From NCBI GenBank assembly GCA_951812925.1, contig OX638368.1, positions 160,566,492 to 160,630,491 on the forward strand: a stretch of 64,000 bases of DNA, given 5' to 3'. Shown here in pieces: positions 1 through 11,018 of the stretch. Numbering within the stretch: the stretch's first letter is position 1; the number at the start of each line of letters is the position of its first letter. Under the pieces are notes generated by a model. It searched no databases. It was not told the DNA's origin and saw only the letters and a program-made list of their open reading frames with translations. This DNA comes from Calliopum simillimum (Eukaryota; Arthropoda; Insecta; Diptera; Lauxaniidae). Made by a program: the position numbers and the translations under genes.

Positions 1-632
1 AAATACATTTTTTGGGAAAACTGAGCAAGATAATCCAATGAATTTTGATACACTGCCTTCGCCGTCAAAGTTAGCCTGTGGCATTGAAAATTAGTAAAAT
101 CGGTCAACGGACACGCCTACCGCCCATACAAAAAATATATTCAAAATGCAACTTTAGGAGTATTTTTCACGACAATGCAACCAAAATACACATTAAAACT
201 GTGAATTGTAAGCGCAAGCTCTGAGAAAAAACTGGGCAAATTCGGACAAGAGGGTGTGGCAACTGCCATATAAGCAAAAGCTTCAAAACGCTATACTGAA
301 AGCGTTTTTTGAGATAATCGAACCAAATTTGACTCAGACACGAAGAATTATAAATGCCAGCTCTCAACAAAAACTGCGTGAAATCGGACACGAGGCGATG
401 GCAACTGCCATATAAGCAAAAGCTTCAAAACGCTATACTGAAAAGTTTTTTGAGATAATCCAACAAAAATTCACTCAGACACTAAGAGCTATAAATGCAA
501 GCTCTAAGCAAAAACTGGGTGAACTCGGACAAGAGGGCATGTCACCTCCCATATAAGCAAAATTTTCAAAATACTGCAGTATAGGGTATTTATTTTTTGG
601 CCAGGCCAAAGGTAACACCCTTACTAGTTTTT
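1..632 (-). repeat. Dispersed repeat R, minus-strand copy, cut by the window edge
   Basis: A copy of a repeat also found at 690-1362, 7655-8465, 34990-35487 and 50950-56755. The body holds about three tandem units of roughly 140 bp, each with a phrase like GTGGCACCTCCCATATAAGC and another like GAGCTCTGAGCAAAAACTGG. The 5' end (near 600-632) carries the GGCCAAAGGTAACACC phrase shared with the other copies. No coding potential; the short reading frames here are chance. It may be the non-coding part of a retroposon or a non-autonomous DNA element; I cannot tell which. Confidence 0.75.
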
Positions 633-689
633 TTTTTAATATAAAGGACGCATATAATTAATAACTACAACCTTGAACCTAAGAGATTC

Positions 690-1140
690 CAATGCTTATA
701 TGGGAGGTACCACGCCCCCTTGTCCGATTTCACCCAATTTTTGTTGAAAGCTTTTATTTATGATTCTTAGTGTCTAAGTCGAATTTGGTTCGAATATCTC
801 AAAAACCCCTTTCAGTATAGCGTTTTAAAGGTTTTGATTATATGGGAGGTGCCACGCCCTCTTGTTCGAATTCGTTCAGTTTTTTCTTAGAGCTTGCGCT
901 TACAATTCTTAGTATTTATGCGTATTTTGGTTGCATTGTCGTGAAAAATACTACTAAAATTGCATTTTGAATATATTTTTTGTATGGGCGGTAGGCGTGT
1001 CCGTTGACCGATTTCGCTTATTTTCAATCCCCCGAGCTATCTTTGACGACGGAGGCAGTGTACCAAATTTCATTGAATTATCTTGCTCAGTTTTCCTAAA
1101 AAGTGTATTTCAACACACAGCCAGCCAGCCACCCAGCCAC

Positions 1141-1199
<59 letters not shown>

Positions 1200-1362
1200 C
1201 CTAGCCAGCCACCCAGCCAGCCAGACAGACGGACATGGCTATATCGACTCAGGAGGTGACGCTGATCAAGAATATATATACTTTTCCATATCTGCCACGC
1301 CTCCTTCTCTGCGTTACAAACGGAAGGACAAAGTGAATATACCCTGGGTGTAGGGTATAAAA
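690..1362 (+). repeat. Dispersed repeat R, plus-strand copy with complete 3' tail
   Basis: Head-to-head with the preceding copy, about 60 bp apart. It has the tandem GCCACGCC...TTGTCCG units, then a conserved 3' part: a GGCGTGTCCGTTGACC phrase, a variable CAGC tract (1117-1225), GACGGACATGGCTATATCGA, GACGCTGATCAAGAATATAT, and a terminal CCTGGGTGTAGGGTATAAA. The same tail ends the copies at 7655 (rc) and 55551-56755. The similarity to the GACGGACATGGCTA tails common in Drosophila and other flies is recalled, not searched. Confidence 0.75.
1117..1225. repeat. CAGC tetranucleotide microsatellite
   Basis: About 25 near-perfect CAGC/CAGC-like units with occasional CACC variants inside repeat R. 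Other R copies have only a few units at this place (two or three near 51620-51640), so the tract has expanded in this copy. On the plus strand it would encode an Ala-Ser-Gln-Pro repeat, but the frame has no gene context. Confidence 0.95.
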
Positions 1363-1370
1363 AGAATGTA

Positions 1371-3288
1371 GAAAATCATAATATCTAATATAACATTTGT
1401 TCATAAAATGTCAATTTCGTGGTTTATTCCATAAAAATCTTACATAGTAAAAAATTTATAAATAAACACGGAAAACAAAGAACAGATATTTTTATTCCAA
1501 AACTATGAAGAACTGACGAGAACCACCACTATCATTTGCGCCACTATTGCCGGGTCATCTTCCAACTTTAATAAGACTCCTGTTGGGTACTGTAGAAAAT
1601 AAACAACAAAACGTTTAGATTTCCCTCAACAATTGGCCTTGGTACAAAAGAAGTTTCCGCTATCTGGCGTATTATTACATCCGGGTAACTTTTGCCACTG
1701 CCTTATGAAGTCATATCAAGAGCTTGGCAGTGAACTGAGTAGTTTTTTGGGCGTGTCCTATCCATTGCCAGTTGTGTAGCTAAATAGAAAACAATTATAA
1801 AATACTCTCGATTCGTGGTCTAAAGCAATTTATGTTCGCAAAATTTCAGAGATCTTATGACGTGAAGGAGTGTCAGCGAAGGATTAAAAAAATATTCGCA
1901 TCTCAAAAAAAGTGTATAAGGCATAAAATGCTTAGGATTGTCCAAAAAATACAAGTGACTTTTTTCAGAATTTTTTGAGATATTTTATATTGTAATTTTT
2001 CAGAACTTGACAAAAATTTTAAAACATCTTTTAAAAAATTCACACGTCCAACCTCAACATTCCACGATCTTAAAAACACGCCCTCGCACCAATAAAACGC
2101 CTTATACTCCCTTTTCCATAAAAGACCTGTTCGTACACAAGCATTTATGATAACAGAATCAGTATGTACAATGTACATGTTTTTATAAAATGCTTTATTT
2201 CCTGAGGGCAAATTTTAGTTATTTCTGCTGCTACCAAAAACGTGATCCGTCATAATTCAAAATAATCTAAAATGACAACGTCAAAAATGTTGGTATTTGC
2301 AATATTCATAAGGACGAAATTGTTATAAAATCAGACCCGTAATTGCTTTCGTGTAATTTTGGTAGTAGGTACATATTTGTGTGGCTATGATGTTAATCGA
2401 CTTTGTAGGCAGGGATGAAATAATGACATTTCTGACACTGCAATGCAAAATGCATCGATAATAACATTAACAACAACAACAAAAAACAAAGCAATACCAC
2501 CGATAGAAATAAAACAGACCAAATGTTGGCTAAGAGATGAAACAGGTAAAGCGTTAGGGGGGGAGGGTAGCAAACGTAATTAAGTTACAGTCAATTTGAA
2601 CAAAAGCGGTCACATTGAGATGGACGCACTGATCGTTTTGCACATGGAAGTGCAACTTAAGCAAAACTGCGAGAAAGGGACGAATGTGCAGCAGAGCCAG
2701 CGGAAATAATTGCATATTACAATAATCCAAGCACATTTGACATTTAATTCCTTCGGGATACATTTTTGGTTGCAATATTTCTATGGCATTCAGCAATAAT
2801 GCATTTATAGCAGTATAACAATAACAAAATGGACAAGATAATTGAACAACCAACCCGCAGTCGTATTTATAATCGGATAATAAAGTGACCAAAAGCTTAC
2901 ATTAATAATTATGGGCCTCCTTGTATTTATGTACTCATATGAATTTGTTTTTGACAAGTGTAAATATTACTATCGATTACACTGGTTAACACAAGTTTTC
3001 GATTTAAAATAAAACGCATTGTTTTCCAATGATTTATATGCCCTGAGTTTGAGAAAAACAAGCAAAAATTTCCATCACTTTAGAATTCTAAAAAATCGTT
3101 GTTTCAGAGTGAAATTAAACGCTATTTTAATGTCTCACACTGGCGTTCCCTGTGTATAAGTTTGTTGAAATCATTCGCATTGAAAAAAAGCAAGAAAATT
3201 TGATAAAATTGTTCACAATTCAATTTTATCCGAAAACTCTATACATATAACGCTTTTTCGCGAAATATGGTAAACCAATTACATATAA
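1371..3288. other. No recognised gene or repeat
   Basis: AT-rich sequence between R and the CACTG palindrome. Short frames (up to about 110 codons) show no known domain and no coding-like composition. A CAACAACAACAA run lies near 2470. Nothing else stands out. Confidence 0.5.
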
Positions 3289-4550
3289 TAACACTGTTCG
3301 ACTCAAAAAAAAAAAAAAAAAAACATGAGAAAATCCAAAAAATTCTTAAAGTAGACGTTAAAAAAATACCCGTGTCTCGTGGTTTTTCTCCAGCACGTCA
3401 CATTTTTTTTTAATCGATTTTTGATTTTTTTTATCAACTGTACATGAAAAAACCAAAAATACCGCATTCTTGTGTTAAATCGATGAATTTAACTATATGA
3501 TCCTTACATCTGAGGAGTATCATGTGTTCAGCAAACTTATGCAGGATATCGCGGGAAATAGTTTTGTAGAAAATTTTAACCCTGTACAACCCCCACATGT
3601 GGGTCATTTTTGCCCATTTCTTAAAAAGGTACAAAAATGACACCTAAAACAGGGGAATATTGAGTAAGTATGTACAACAGAAATATTTGCTATACAATTT
3701 CACTACTAGTTGTTGAACACTAAAAAAGCAAAATCTTACCCCAAAAGCAAAAAAATCGTTAAAATCAGTAAGCAGTTCTAACAATAAATATTTTCCAAAT
3801 TTCACCCCACTGTATAACTCTAAAACTACATTTTGGACAAAACTCTTTCTCACAAGATCATAACGAAATCACATACGGATCATTTTTCTGGAATACATTA
3901 ACCTATTATAACCTGTTTTTATGGGTCTTTTGACCCCTTTTTCTAAAACTGAGCCACAATGGGTTAAAAAATTTTGCAAAAATATCCTACAAAAAATTTC
4001 ATTTAGAGTTACCAAAGACGAAAAATTCTTAAAACTCAAGGTAAGCGCGTCAGGGATGTAATTAATATGCAATGTGAAAAGTCCTAATTGATTTTAACGA
4101 TTATTTGGTTTCGGGCTCAAATTTCGACCATTACGTGTTTAAAAACTAATAGTGAAATTTCATAGCGAATATTTCTGTAGTACATACTGACTAGGGATTC
4201 CAATTTTTGGACTTTTGCGATCCCGGGATTTCGGGATCGAGAAATTTTGAATCCCGGGATCCCGGGATTTTTCGGGATTTGTATGAATTTTTTTTTCTTC
4301 CTAAATAGACAGAATTTAGTATTAAAAATTCCTAATATTTTGTCTTATATACCCCTACTACACCGCTACAAAGATGTTTTATTTAAAAAGTGTCAAAAAT
4401 ATTAAAGAACAATTTCTTAAAGCAGGTACATTTTATTATTTATTCACGCCTTTTTTAAAAAAAAAAAAATTCATAAATACTTATTTGCTTCAAAAAACAA
4501 GCATAAAGGTACATTGCAGCATTATATGCTTAGTTAAATACATATCGATA

Positions 4551-5438
4551 CCTTAGAGCGCTATAGCCCTATCTCAATTTTTTCAATTATTGGGAAATGC
4601 AAAAAGAATACTTCAAACAGTGGTTATTTAGAATTGGCTGCGATTTTGTAAAAACTATACATGCAATAATTTTACCTTAGTATATTTTAACATAATTTTA
4701 TGTTAAAAACTAATTTTATTAATTTTTAACAAAATCAATTTAACAAATTATATGGAATTGCACTACTATTCAAATAAACTACACATTTAGTAAATTTTAT
4801 GAGCGACTAGCATTTCCCGGTGTGCGTTGCGATACCTTTTTTTGTACGGAGGGCAGAGAATTTCCAATTAAACCAATGAATGTAAATTGCTCCGATGCAA
4901 TTTATATGCGCACCAAAACTCATCTATGTGCATTAGATAGTTTCAGAGGTATGATACATTTTTAAGGACGTGGGACCGCCCATTTTTCCCTTAGACATTA
5001 TTTGTCCCGTGACTCTTAATACACATACCACATCTCATCCAAATCCTTTAAATGATTTCAGAGACATGAAAAATTATTTTTTTTCGAATCATGCAAAAAA
5101 CAAGAAAGTTTCAAAAATTTCTGGTTCTGACCTTTAAGTGAAAAAAAAAAATGTTTCCACTAAAAAGATGTAAAATGTCATGAAACGTGTAGAAAAGACG
5201 AAAAAAATGGAAAAATTTTCTTAAAAATGTGACTTATTTGAATATTCAGAGGAGATAGCACAGTGGCGCTTTTCAAAAAATTACAGTTTGGAGATAGGAT
5301 TTTTCTTAATTCTCGAATATTTCGGTGTTTTAGTGGTATTTTGACATCCCACAGATTTCTACTCGGTAAAGAAGCCCACAAGGATACCATAACTGCAAAA
5401 ATCGCAAAAAGTGGAGATAGGACTATAGCGCTCTAAGG
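4551..5438. mobile_element. Inverted-repeat (MITE-like) element inside the hAT
   Basis: Terminal inverted repeats CCTTAGAGCGCTATAG and CTATAGCGCTCTAAGG, continuing with a CCTATCTC block, flanked by TA on both sides (4549-4550, 5439-5440), 888 bp in all. A TA duplication suggests a Tc1/mariner-type mobiliser. The interior (about 4968-5075) includes one unit related to the 121-bp tandem repeat at 10217-10600 (phrases GGGACCGCCCATTTTTC and GACATTATTTGTCC). No transposase. Confidence 0.8.
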
Positions 5439-5634
5439 TATTGATATATAAAATATCATACATATTTAATTATATAAAATAGTGAGATCAAAGTTTTAAC
5501 AAGTGTTGGACTTGGAAGAATTAACTTTTGTTTTAATCAGTTTTATTATTATTAAAATATGATTTTAGGAAAATTAAAGCAGTTATTATTTTATCATCCA
5601 ATTTAGATCTAAATTTATTACGTATATAACCTGC

Positions 5635-6643
5635 TCACGAAAAGCATCTTTCTGATTCAACACTTGTTGGTTGAATTGAAGAAAGATAATCGAAAGTTTT
5701 CTGGATGAAATAACCCCCATCACCATGATTACAAAATATATCAATTTCTTTCATTAAAACGTCGGATAAATTATAAGACTTTCTAGAAAATAAATTTTTT
5801 GAAGTGGTATTCAAGACTAGATTTAATTTTTCTTTCAAGTTTATTGATGAGTTTACTTTAACTCTATGGCTATTGTCCTCAATTTCGCAAGAAGTTTCAG
5901 TTTCAAATCTAGAGAGAATACGTTTTATCTCTACTTTAATGAGATTTGAAGATGGAGCTTTACAGAAGTCATTATTAAGACTTATCAAAAATGAAAAAAT
6001 GTCAGATAAAATGCTTTCCACGAGCTTAAAGCCGCTTGAGACTATCTGAGAAGTCATACAGAAACTCGTATGAGTTGTCAAATATGGCAACTCTGATAGT
6101 GGGAATGTAAATTTATTACACAAATGATTTATCAGAAGAAAACTCATATGAGTTATTTTGGCATTAGATTTGAGTCTATTTGAAAATAGAAGTCAAAGAA
6201 GTTTTCAAATTTTTAAATGTTGTTTGAAAAGTAAAAAATTAAAACAATTTCAACAATATAAACTAAAAACAATAAAAAATTGACAGTCAGAGAAAAAATC
6301 ATACATAAAAACATAAGAGAACTAGTCTGAAGTGCCTTTTAGCAAAAATGATATTACTCAAAGCAGATTTATCTTTCTTTATAATAACAATAGTGATTTT
6401 GATTGGTTGAAGAGTACGAGCTATTTGTTTCATAATTTTAAATTCGCTACAGTGGATCGAAGAAACCTTTAAGTCAATACAAGCTGTTTTTATGCTACTC
6501 TCAAGCATAATAAAGTGCTGCAGCATATCTAAAAGACTACTCCATCTCGTCTTGCAATCTAAGATTAACTTCAGCTCTTTATTATGTTCAATTTTAACAT
6601 AATGTTGTAAGACTTCGTTTTTTGTTGGTGATTTTTGGAACAT
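5635..6643 (-). pseudogene. hAT transposase remnant (C-terminal half, broken)
   Basis: Two minus-strand pieces in different frames. The 5' piece (6643-6299) has the hAT phrase CKTRWSSLLDML, typical of the segment before the C-terminal third of these transposases. The 3' piece (6147-5635) ends in QPTSVESERCFS, matching the start of the hAT C-terminal dimerisation region, and then runs out. Full hAT transposases are usually about 600-700 residues; at most about 335 codons are covered here, with a frame break and stops between 6298 and 6148. It cannot be functional. The rest of the dimerisation domain is missing downstream of 5635. Confidence 0.85.
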
Positions 6644-7152
6644 TCTAACAATTTTTCTAACCTAAAAAACTTACAAAAGAAATCCCGGGATTGGTAGCAC
6701 TGATCCCGGGATTTTCGGGACTGCAAAAAGGCTCGAATCCCGGGATCCCGGGACTGAAATCCCTAATACTGACTTAATATTTCCCTGTTTTGGGTGTCAT
6801 TTTTGTACCTTTTTAAGAAAAGAACGAAAATGATCCACATGTGGGGGTTAAACAGGGTTAATATTTGAGACAAAAATATTCCCCGCAATATCCTGCATAA
6901 GTTTGCTGAACATATGATACACCTCAGATGTAAGGATCATATATTTAAATTCATCGATTTAACATAAGAATGCGGTATTTCTGGTTTTTCCTATACAGTG
7001 GATAAAAAAACTTCAAAAATCGATAAAAAAAAATTTGACGTGCTGGAAAAAAACAACGAGACGCGGGGTTTTTTTTTTTAACGTCTACTTTAAGAATTTT
7101 TTTGATTTTCTAATGTGTTTTAAAAAAAGTTCGAAATTGTCGAACAGTGTAA

Positions 7153-7654
7153 TCTTTCTATTTTTTCTAAAGAGGATCCAAGAAAATCGAAGAAGAATGA
7201 TTGAACCTTAAAAGAAAAAATAGGTCCAAAAGGTACCATCGAATTTTAAACTACATATCCGTAGAGTTCGTTTATCAATTTATAAGGCAACTGAGAATAT
7301 TAAAAGTACAACAATTATATCTGATATACGAGATGTAATCGGTAGCATCTAGCTACTTATTAGTTGAAAATGAGTAAGATCGGTTGAAGGACACGCCAGC
7401 CTTTACAGTCCGAAACTGTCTGCCATTTTTTCTCGCAAAATATGATCCCGATAACGGGCTCAAAACCCCTTCAGCCACAATTTTGTCGTAATATAATCAA
7501 ATTTGGAGAAAATTATGCGATTGCATCCGCCATTTTTTTTGTTGTGATATAACCATTTTTGTAGAAAATTGTGCGCCATTTTTTATTCGTTATTTTGAGT
7601 TCCAGAAATCAGCAAACTAATAAAAACACAAGCTGATATATTTGAATACACTAC
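7153..7654. other. No recognised gene
   Basis: Sequence between the CACTG palindrome and the next R copy. It includes R-like phrases (GATCGGTTGAAGGACACGCC near 7378) and a GATCCCGATAACGGGCTC palindrome near 7443, but no element ends that I can define. Confidence 0.4.
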
Positions 7655-8465
7655 TCCCCAGGGTATATTCACTTTGTTCATCCGTTTCCGTTTGTACCAC
7701 AGAGAAGGAGGCGTGGTAGGTATAGGAAAGTATATATATTCTTGATCAGCGTCACCTCCTGAGTCGATATAGTTATTTATGTCCGTCTGCCTGTCGGTCC
7801 GTCGGTCCATTGAAATCATTTTTATAATTTTTGGGAAAAAGATAATTTGATTAAAATTAGTACATTGCCTTCTTCGTCAAAGTAAACTTTTTGGATAAAA
7901 ATGAGCAAAATCGGTGAACAGGCACGCCTGTCGCCTATACAAAAAATTTTTAGAACGCGATTTTATGAGCATTATTACAACAATAAATACTAGAAACGGT
8001 AGGTGCAAGATCTGAGCAAAAACTAGGTGAACTTGGACAGGAAGGCGTGGCACCTCCCATATAAGCAACAGTTTAAATATGATATACTGAAAGTGTTTTT
8101 TGAGATAATCCAACAAAATTTCGCTCAGACACTTAAAATAGTAAGTACAAGCTCTGAGAAAAACTACATAGGTGAACTCGGATGAAAGGGCACCTTCTTA
8201 ATAGGCAAAAGTTTCAAAATGTTATACTGAATGCGTTTTTTGAGGTATTCCAACCAAATTTCACTCAGATACTAAGGATAGTAAATGGAAGCTCTGTGCA
8301 AAAACTCCGACGGGAGGGCGTTTAGCACAAGATCTGAGCAAAAACTAGGTGAATTTGGACAAGAGGACGTTGCACCCGCTGTTCAAGTAAAATTTTTCGA
8401 AATACTGCAGTGTAGGATATATCATTTTTGGCGTGGCCAAAGGTACTCTTACTCACTAATTTTTT
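7655..8465 (-). repeat. Dispersed repeat R, minus-strand copy
   Basis: The reverse complement runs from a GGCCAAAGGTACTC-like 5' end (about 8440-8455) through tandem units (GGTGCCACGCCTTCCTGTCC, CAGTTTTTGCTCAGA) to the 3' tail with TGACGCTGATCAAGAATATA (near 7740) and GTGAATATACCCTGGGG (near 7660). Its CAGC tract is replaced by GACGGACC/GACAGGCAG repeats. Confidence 0.75.
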
Positions 8466-9722
8466 ATTAGCAGGAAAGACTTATGACCGGCTAGAATCGC
8501 ATTCTAGAATCTTGAGTGGCGTACGTAAAGTACCTAATGCATTTCATCTTTAGCATAGCTAAAGATAAATTTTTTGAAAGTGTTTTGATTTCTATTGCCG
8601 CCGCACAATGGGAGATTGTGGCCATAAATAGGTAAAATTTGAAAGTGCTATGGATTTAAAAAATTTTTACGCCAATCGTCAGATAATACTTAGGGACGGA
8701 AAAAAAAACTATAAAAGTTTAAAATTTTGTTTTGGTTTAGCAACACAGTAAGCCCAAAGTTGGACTTTAAACAGAAAAAATGCTCTACAGAACTTTTAAA
8801 ATTAGGAACTGCTGGATAAACGCTCTAGTTAATTTGTTTTAAGCCCGATCCACTAATATAGCATATTGTTAGAAAGTATATTATTTCTACTTTGTTAAAA
8901 ATATATTTTTTTTCTTTTGCCGATTTTATGTGAATTATAGTGATATTTCAAATGTTTAAAAAAAAATGGTAAAAATGGAAAAATTGCAAACTTTGACATT
9001 AAAAAAAAAAAAAAAATACATTTTCTGATTTTCATTATTTTTCAATATAATATGTGGCCAAGTATGCTTAATCGAAATGCAAAGTCCCTACTGCTTTTTT
9101 TGAGAACTTTTTTTTTTATAAACATTTTCATATTGTGGTTTTTGACTGGACAAAATAAGTTGACTTTTTTGGAACGCTATTTTTAATTCGTTTGCATCGA
9201 AATATATCAAGATAGCATTTTGTCATAAAGTACAAGCATTAAGCTTTTAAAAAAACATTTGTTTGAGTTTTTATGTATGATAGGTGAATTATGGTGATTT
9301 TTCGAAAATTTAAGCTCAAAAAGCCAAAATCGATAAATTTTACAAACTTTGACATTAAAAAAAAAAAAATACATTTTCTGATTTTCATTATTTTTCAATA
9401 TAATATGTGACCAAGTATGCTTAATCGAAATACAAAGTTCCTACTGCTTTTTTTGAGAACTTTTTTTTCTATGAATTTTTTCCTGTAGCAGTTTTTAAGA
9501 AAAAAAAATATTTTTATTTCTTTACATTCTGCAACGTTTTACAATATATTTATCAATTTTAAGCTTACAGTCTTCTTAAATTCCAAAAAAAAAATTTTTA
9601 AGAGAAGGGTGACAGGTAAGGGGTATGTTACCTCCTTTTAATCCCCCTTGGGACTCACCCTTTCTTAAAATAAGCCAAGAGCATATTGAAAGGTATACAA
9701 AAAACATTATAATTGGTATAAT

Positions 9723-10022
9723 ATGCCCCCTTCTGTGCATAAAGTTTTAATTCACGGAAGCGAAATCATACAAGCTCTTCATATACCAATTAGTAGTCTT
9801 TCCGAAGAAGCTCAGAAAGCATCAAACCAAGTTTTTAAAAGCGCTAGGTTACACAACAGTAGATTGTGCTCTAGAGTAGCAAACAACGAAGACGTTTTGC
9901 ATTACATGCTGATCTCTTGTGATCCGATTATTAGCCAAATCCGAGTAAAACGTGATAAAAAATATAAAAAGTTATCACCAGAAGCTCCAGAGCTGTGGCA
10001 ATTAAATGAAAAAACTGATTAA
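9723..10022 (+). pseudogene. Transib transposase C-terminal remnant
   Basis: A 99-codon plus-strand frame inside the Transib. Residues 5-30 (VHKVLIHGSEIIQALHIPIS) and the following SLSEEAQKASNQVFKSARLH and RVANNEDVLHYMLISCDP blocks resemble the C-terminal region of Transib/RAG1-core-type transposases, where a catalytic Glu lies in a segment with an LSEEAQ-like motif. This family match is recalled, not searched, but the position inside an element with Transib ends and duplication supports it. Upstream frames (8700-9700) are closed and A-rich, so the rest of the transposase, including the first two acidic residues, is lost. The ATG at 9723 is not a real start. Confidence 0.7.
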
Positions 10023-10216
10023 AATACATTTAAAACAATGAAATAACTTAATATTTTCCATTTTCTATTATTGTATACATTAGTTTCGACTTGATTGTGT
10101 CCTCTTTTTTTGATTTGATCGCCAATTTGAGCCAAAAGAATTGCAATGAAAAAGTTTCTAGTGCAGACTATTTTTTGTGATAGTTTTTATGAAAATAATA
10201 AATAAAATGTTTAAAG

Positions 10217-10600
10217 GGCGTGAAAACGCCTACTTTTTATGTGGACATTATTTGTCATAATATCATTAACACATTTGCTAAACATCATCAATCTGCATGT
10301 AAGATTTTCGGAGATATTGATAAGTTAATTCTTTGGTAGGCGTGGCACTGCCCATTTTTCTAGTGCGGATTATTTGTTCTGATGGTCTTTTCATATGTAC
10401 CAAATAATATCTATCTTCGTCAAATATTTTCAGAAATATGATGAATTTTGTTTTTTGAAGGCGTGGTACCGCCCACTTGTCCGGTGAACATTATTTGTCC
10501 TGATGACTTTTACACATTTCCCAAATCTCATTTATCTGCGTCAAAGAGTTTCGGTGATATGATTAGTCAATTTTTTGAGGGGCGTGGCACCGCCCATTTT
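10217..10600 (+). repeat. About three tandem units of ~121 bp (GGCGTGGCACCGCCC repeat)
   Basis: Units begin near 10217, 10338, 10459 and 10581 with GGCGTGGCACCGCCC-like text, followed by a GGACATTATTTGTCCTGATG phrase and a CATTTGCCAAATCTCATCTA-like phrase. The block lies in the 3' part of the Transib. Single related units occur in the small element inside the hAT (about 4968-5075) and near 18858 in Transib copy 2. Confidence 0.75.
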
Positions 10601-11018
10601 TTAGTATATAGCTTAGCCTTTTTTTATACTAGCATAATATAAAAACCTCTTTAAAATCGGTTACTTAGTTTCCGAGTTAATAAGGGACAAATACACAAAC
10701 AAACCAAATCTAGTTTTTATAAAGTAGATTTTCGTTTATTCCTCATAACTTGAAAACTATAAAAGATAGCGCGAAATTTTTAACATTTTTGAAATAAGCG
10801 GGGCTAAGTTATTGAAAATTGATACCCATTTTGAAAAAAAAATCGGACCACGCCCCAACTTTGTATGGAAGGTAGGCGTGTCCGTCGGCGGATTTTGTTC
10901 ATATTCACAGATTTTTATTATTTTAATGTAAAAAACATTTGTACCAAATTTCAATAGCCTAGCTCTATTATTACTATATATGACCGCCGTTCCATACAAA
11001 CCCTCCCATTGTGCGCCG

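Larger units (their letters stand above)
4192..6765 (-). mobile_element. hAT-superfamily transposon, decayed
   Basis: Short terminal inverted repeats TAGGGATTCCA / TGAAATCCCTA, flanked by a perfect 8-bp direct repeat ATACTGAC (4184-4191 and 6766-6773), the duplication size of hAT elements. Subterminal zones (4219-4275, 6680-6755) carry several ATCCCGGGAT palindromes, probable transposase-binding clusters. It lies inside copy A of the CACTG palindrome and contains another inverted-repeat element (4551-5438). The coding part is a remnant of the transposase C-terminal half on the minus strand; there is no room for the N-terminal DNA-binding and first catalytic regions. Confidence 0.93.
3292..7149. 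mobile_element. CACTG-ended palindromic element (copy A), interrupted by a hAT
   Basis: Ends are CACTGTTCGAC... and ...GTCGAACAGTG, flanked by a 3-bp direct repeat TAA (3289-3291, 7150-7152). The two arms are inverted copies (3300-3660 against 6780-7140) containing phrases such as TCCTTACATCTGAGG and ACCCCCACATGTGGGTC. Without the hAT and one copy of its 8-bp duplication the element is 1,276 bp, matching copy B at 62108-63373 (1,266 bp), which lies in the opposite orientation. CAC-start ends plus a 3-bp duplication fit the CACTA (EnSpm) superfamily; that assignment is inference. It has no transposase and is non-autonomous. Confidence 0.8.
8604..11013 (+). mobile_element. Transib DNA transposon (copy 1), decayed
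   Basis: Ends CACAATGGGAG and CTCCCATTGTG match the Transib terminal consensus (CACWATGG). They are flanked by a perfect 5-bp duplication CGCCG (8599-8603 and 11014-11018), the size and GC-rich character known for Transib. The 2,410-bp interior holds two related A-rich blocks (about 9000-9130 and 9355-9480), the tail of a transposase frame (9723-10022) and an array of about 121-bp units (10217-10600). An autonomous Transib is about 3 kb with a transposase near 700 residues; only about 100 residues survive, so this copy is internally deleted. A related copy lies at 18850-30199. Confidence 0.92.

Noticed and set aside
967..1353. 128-codon plus frame with an Ala-Ser-Gln-Pro repeat
   Set aside because: It is the translation of the CAGC microsatellite and the conserved tail of repeat R, not a protein family.
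2385..2892. Overlapping minus frames of 62 and 112 codons
   Set aside because: No domain and no conserved context; expected by chance in this composition.
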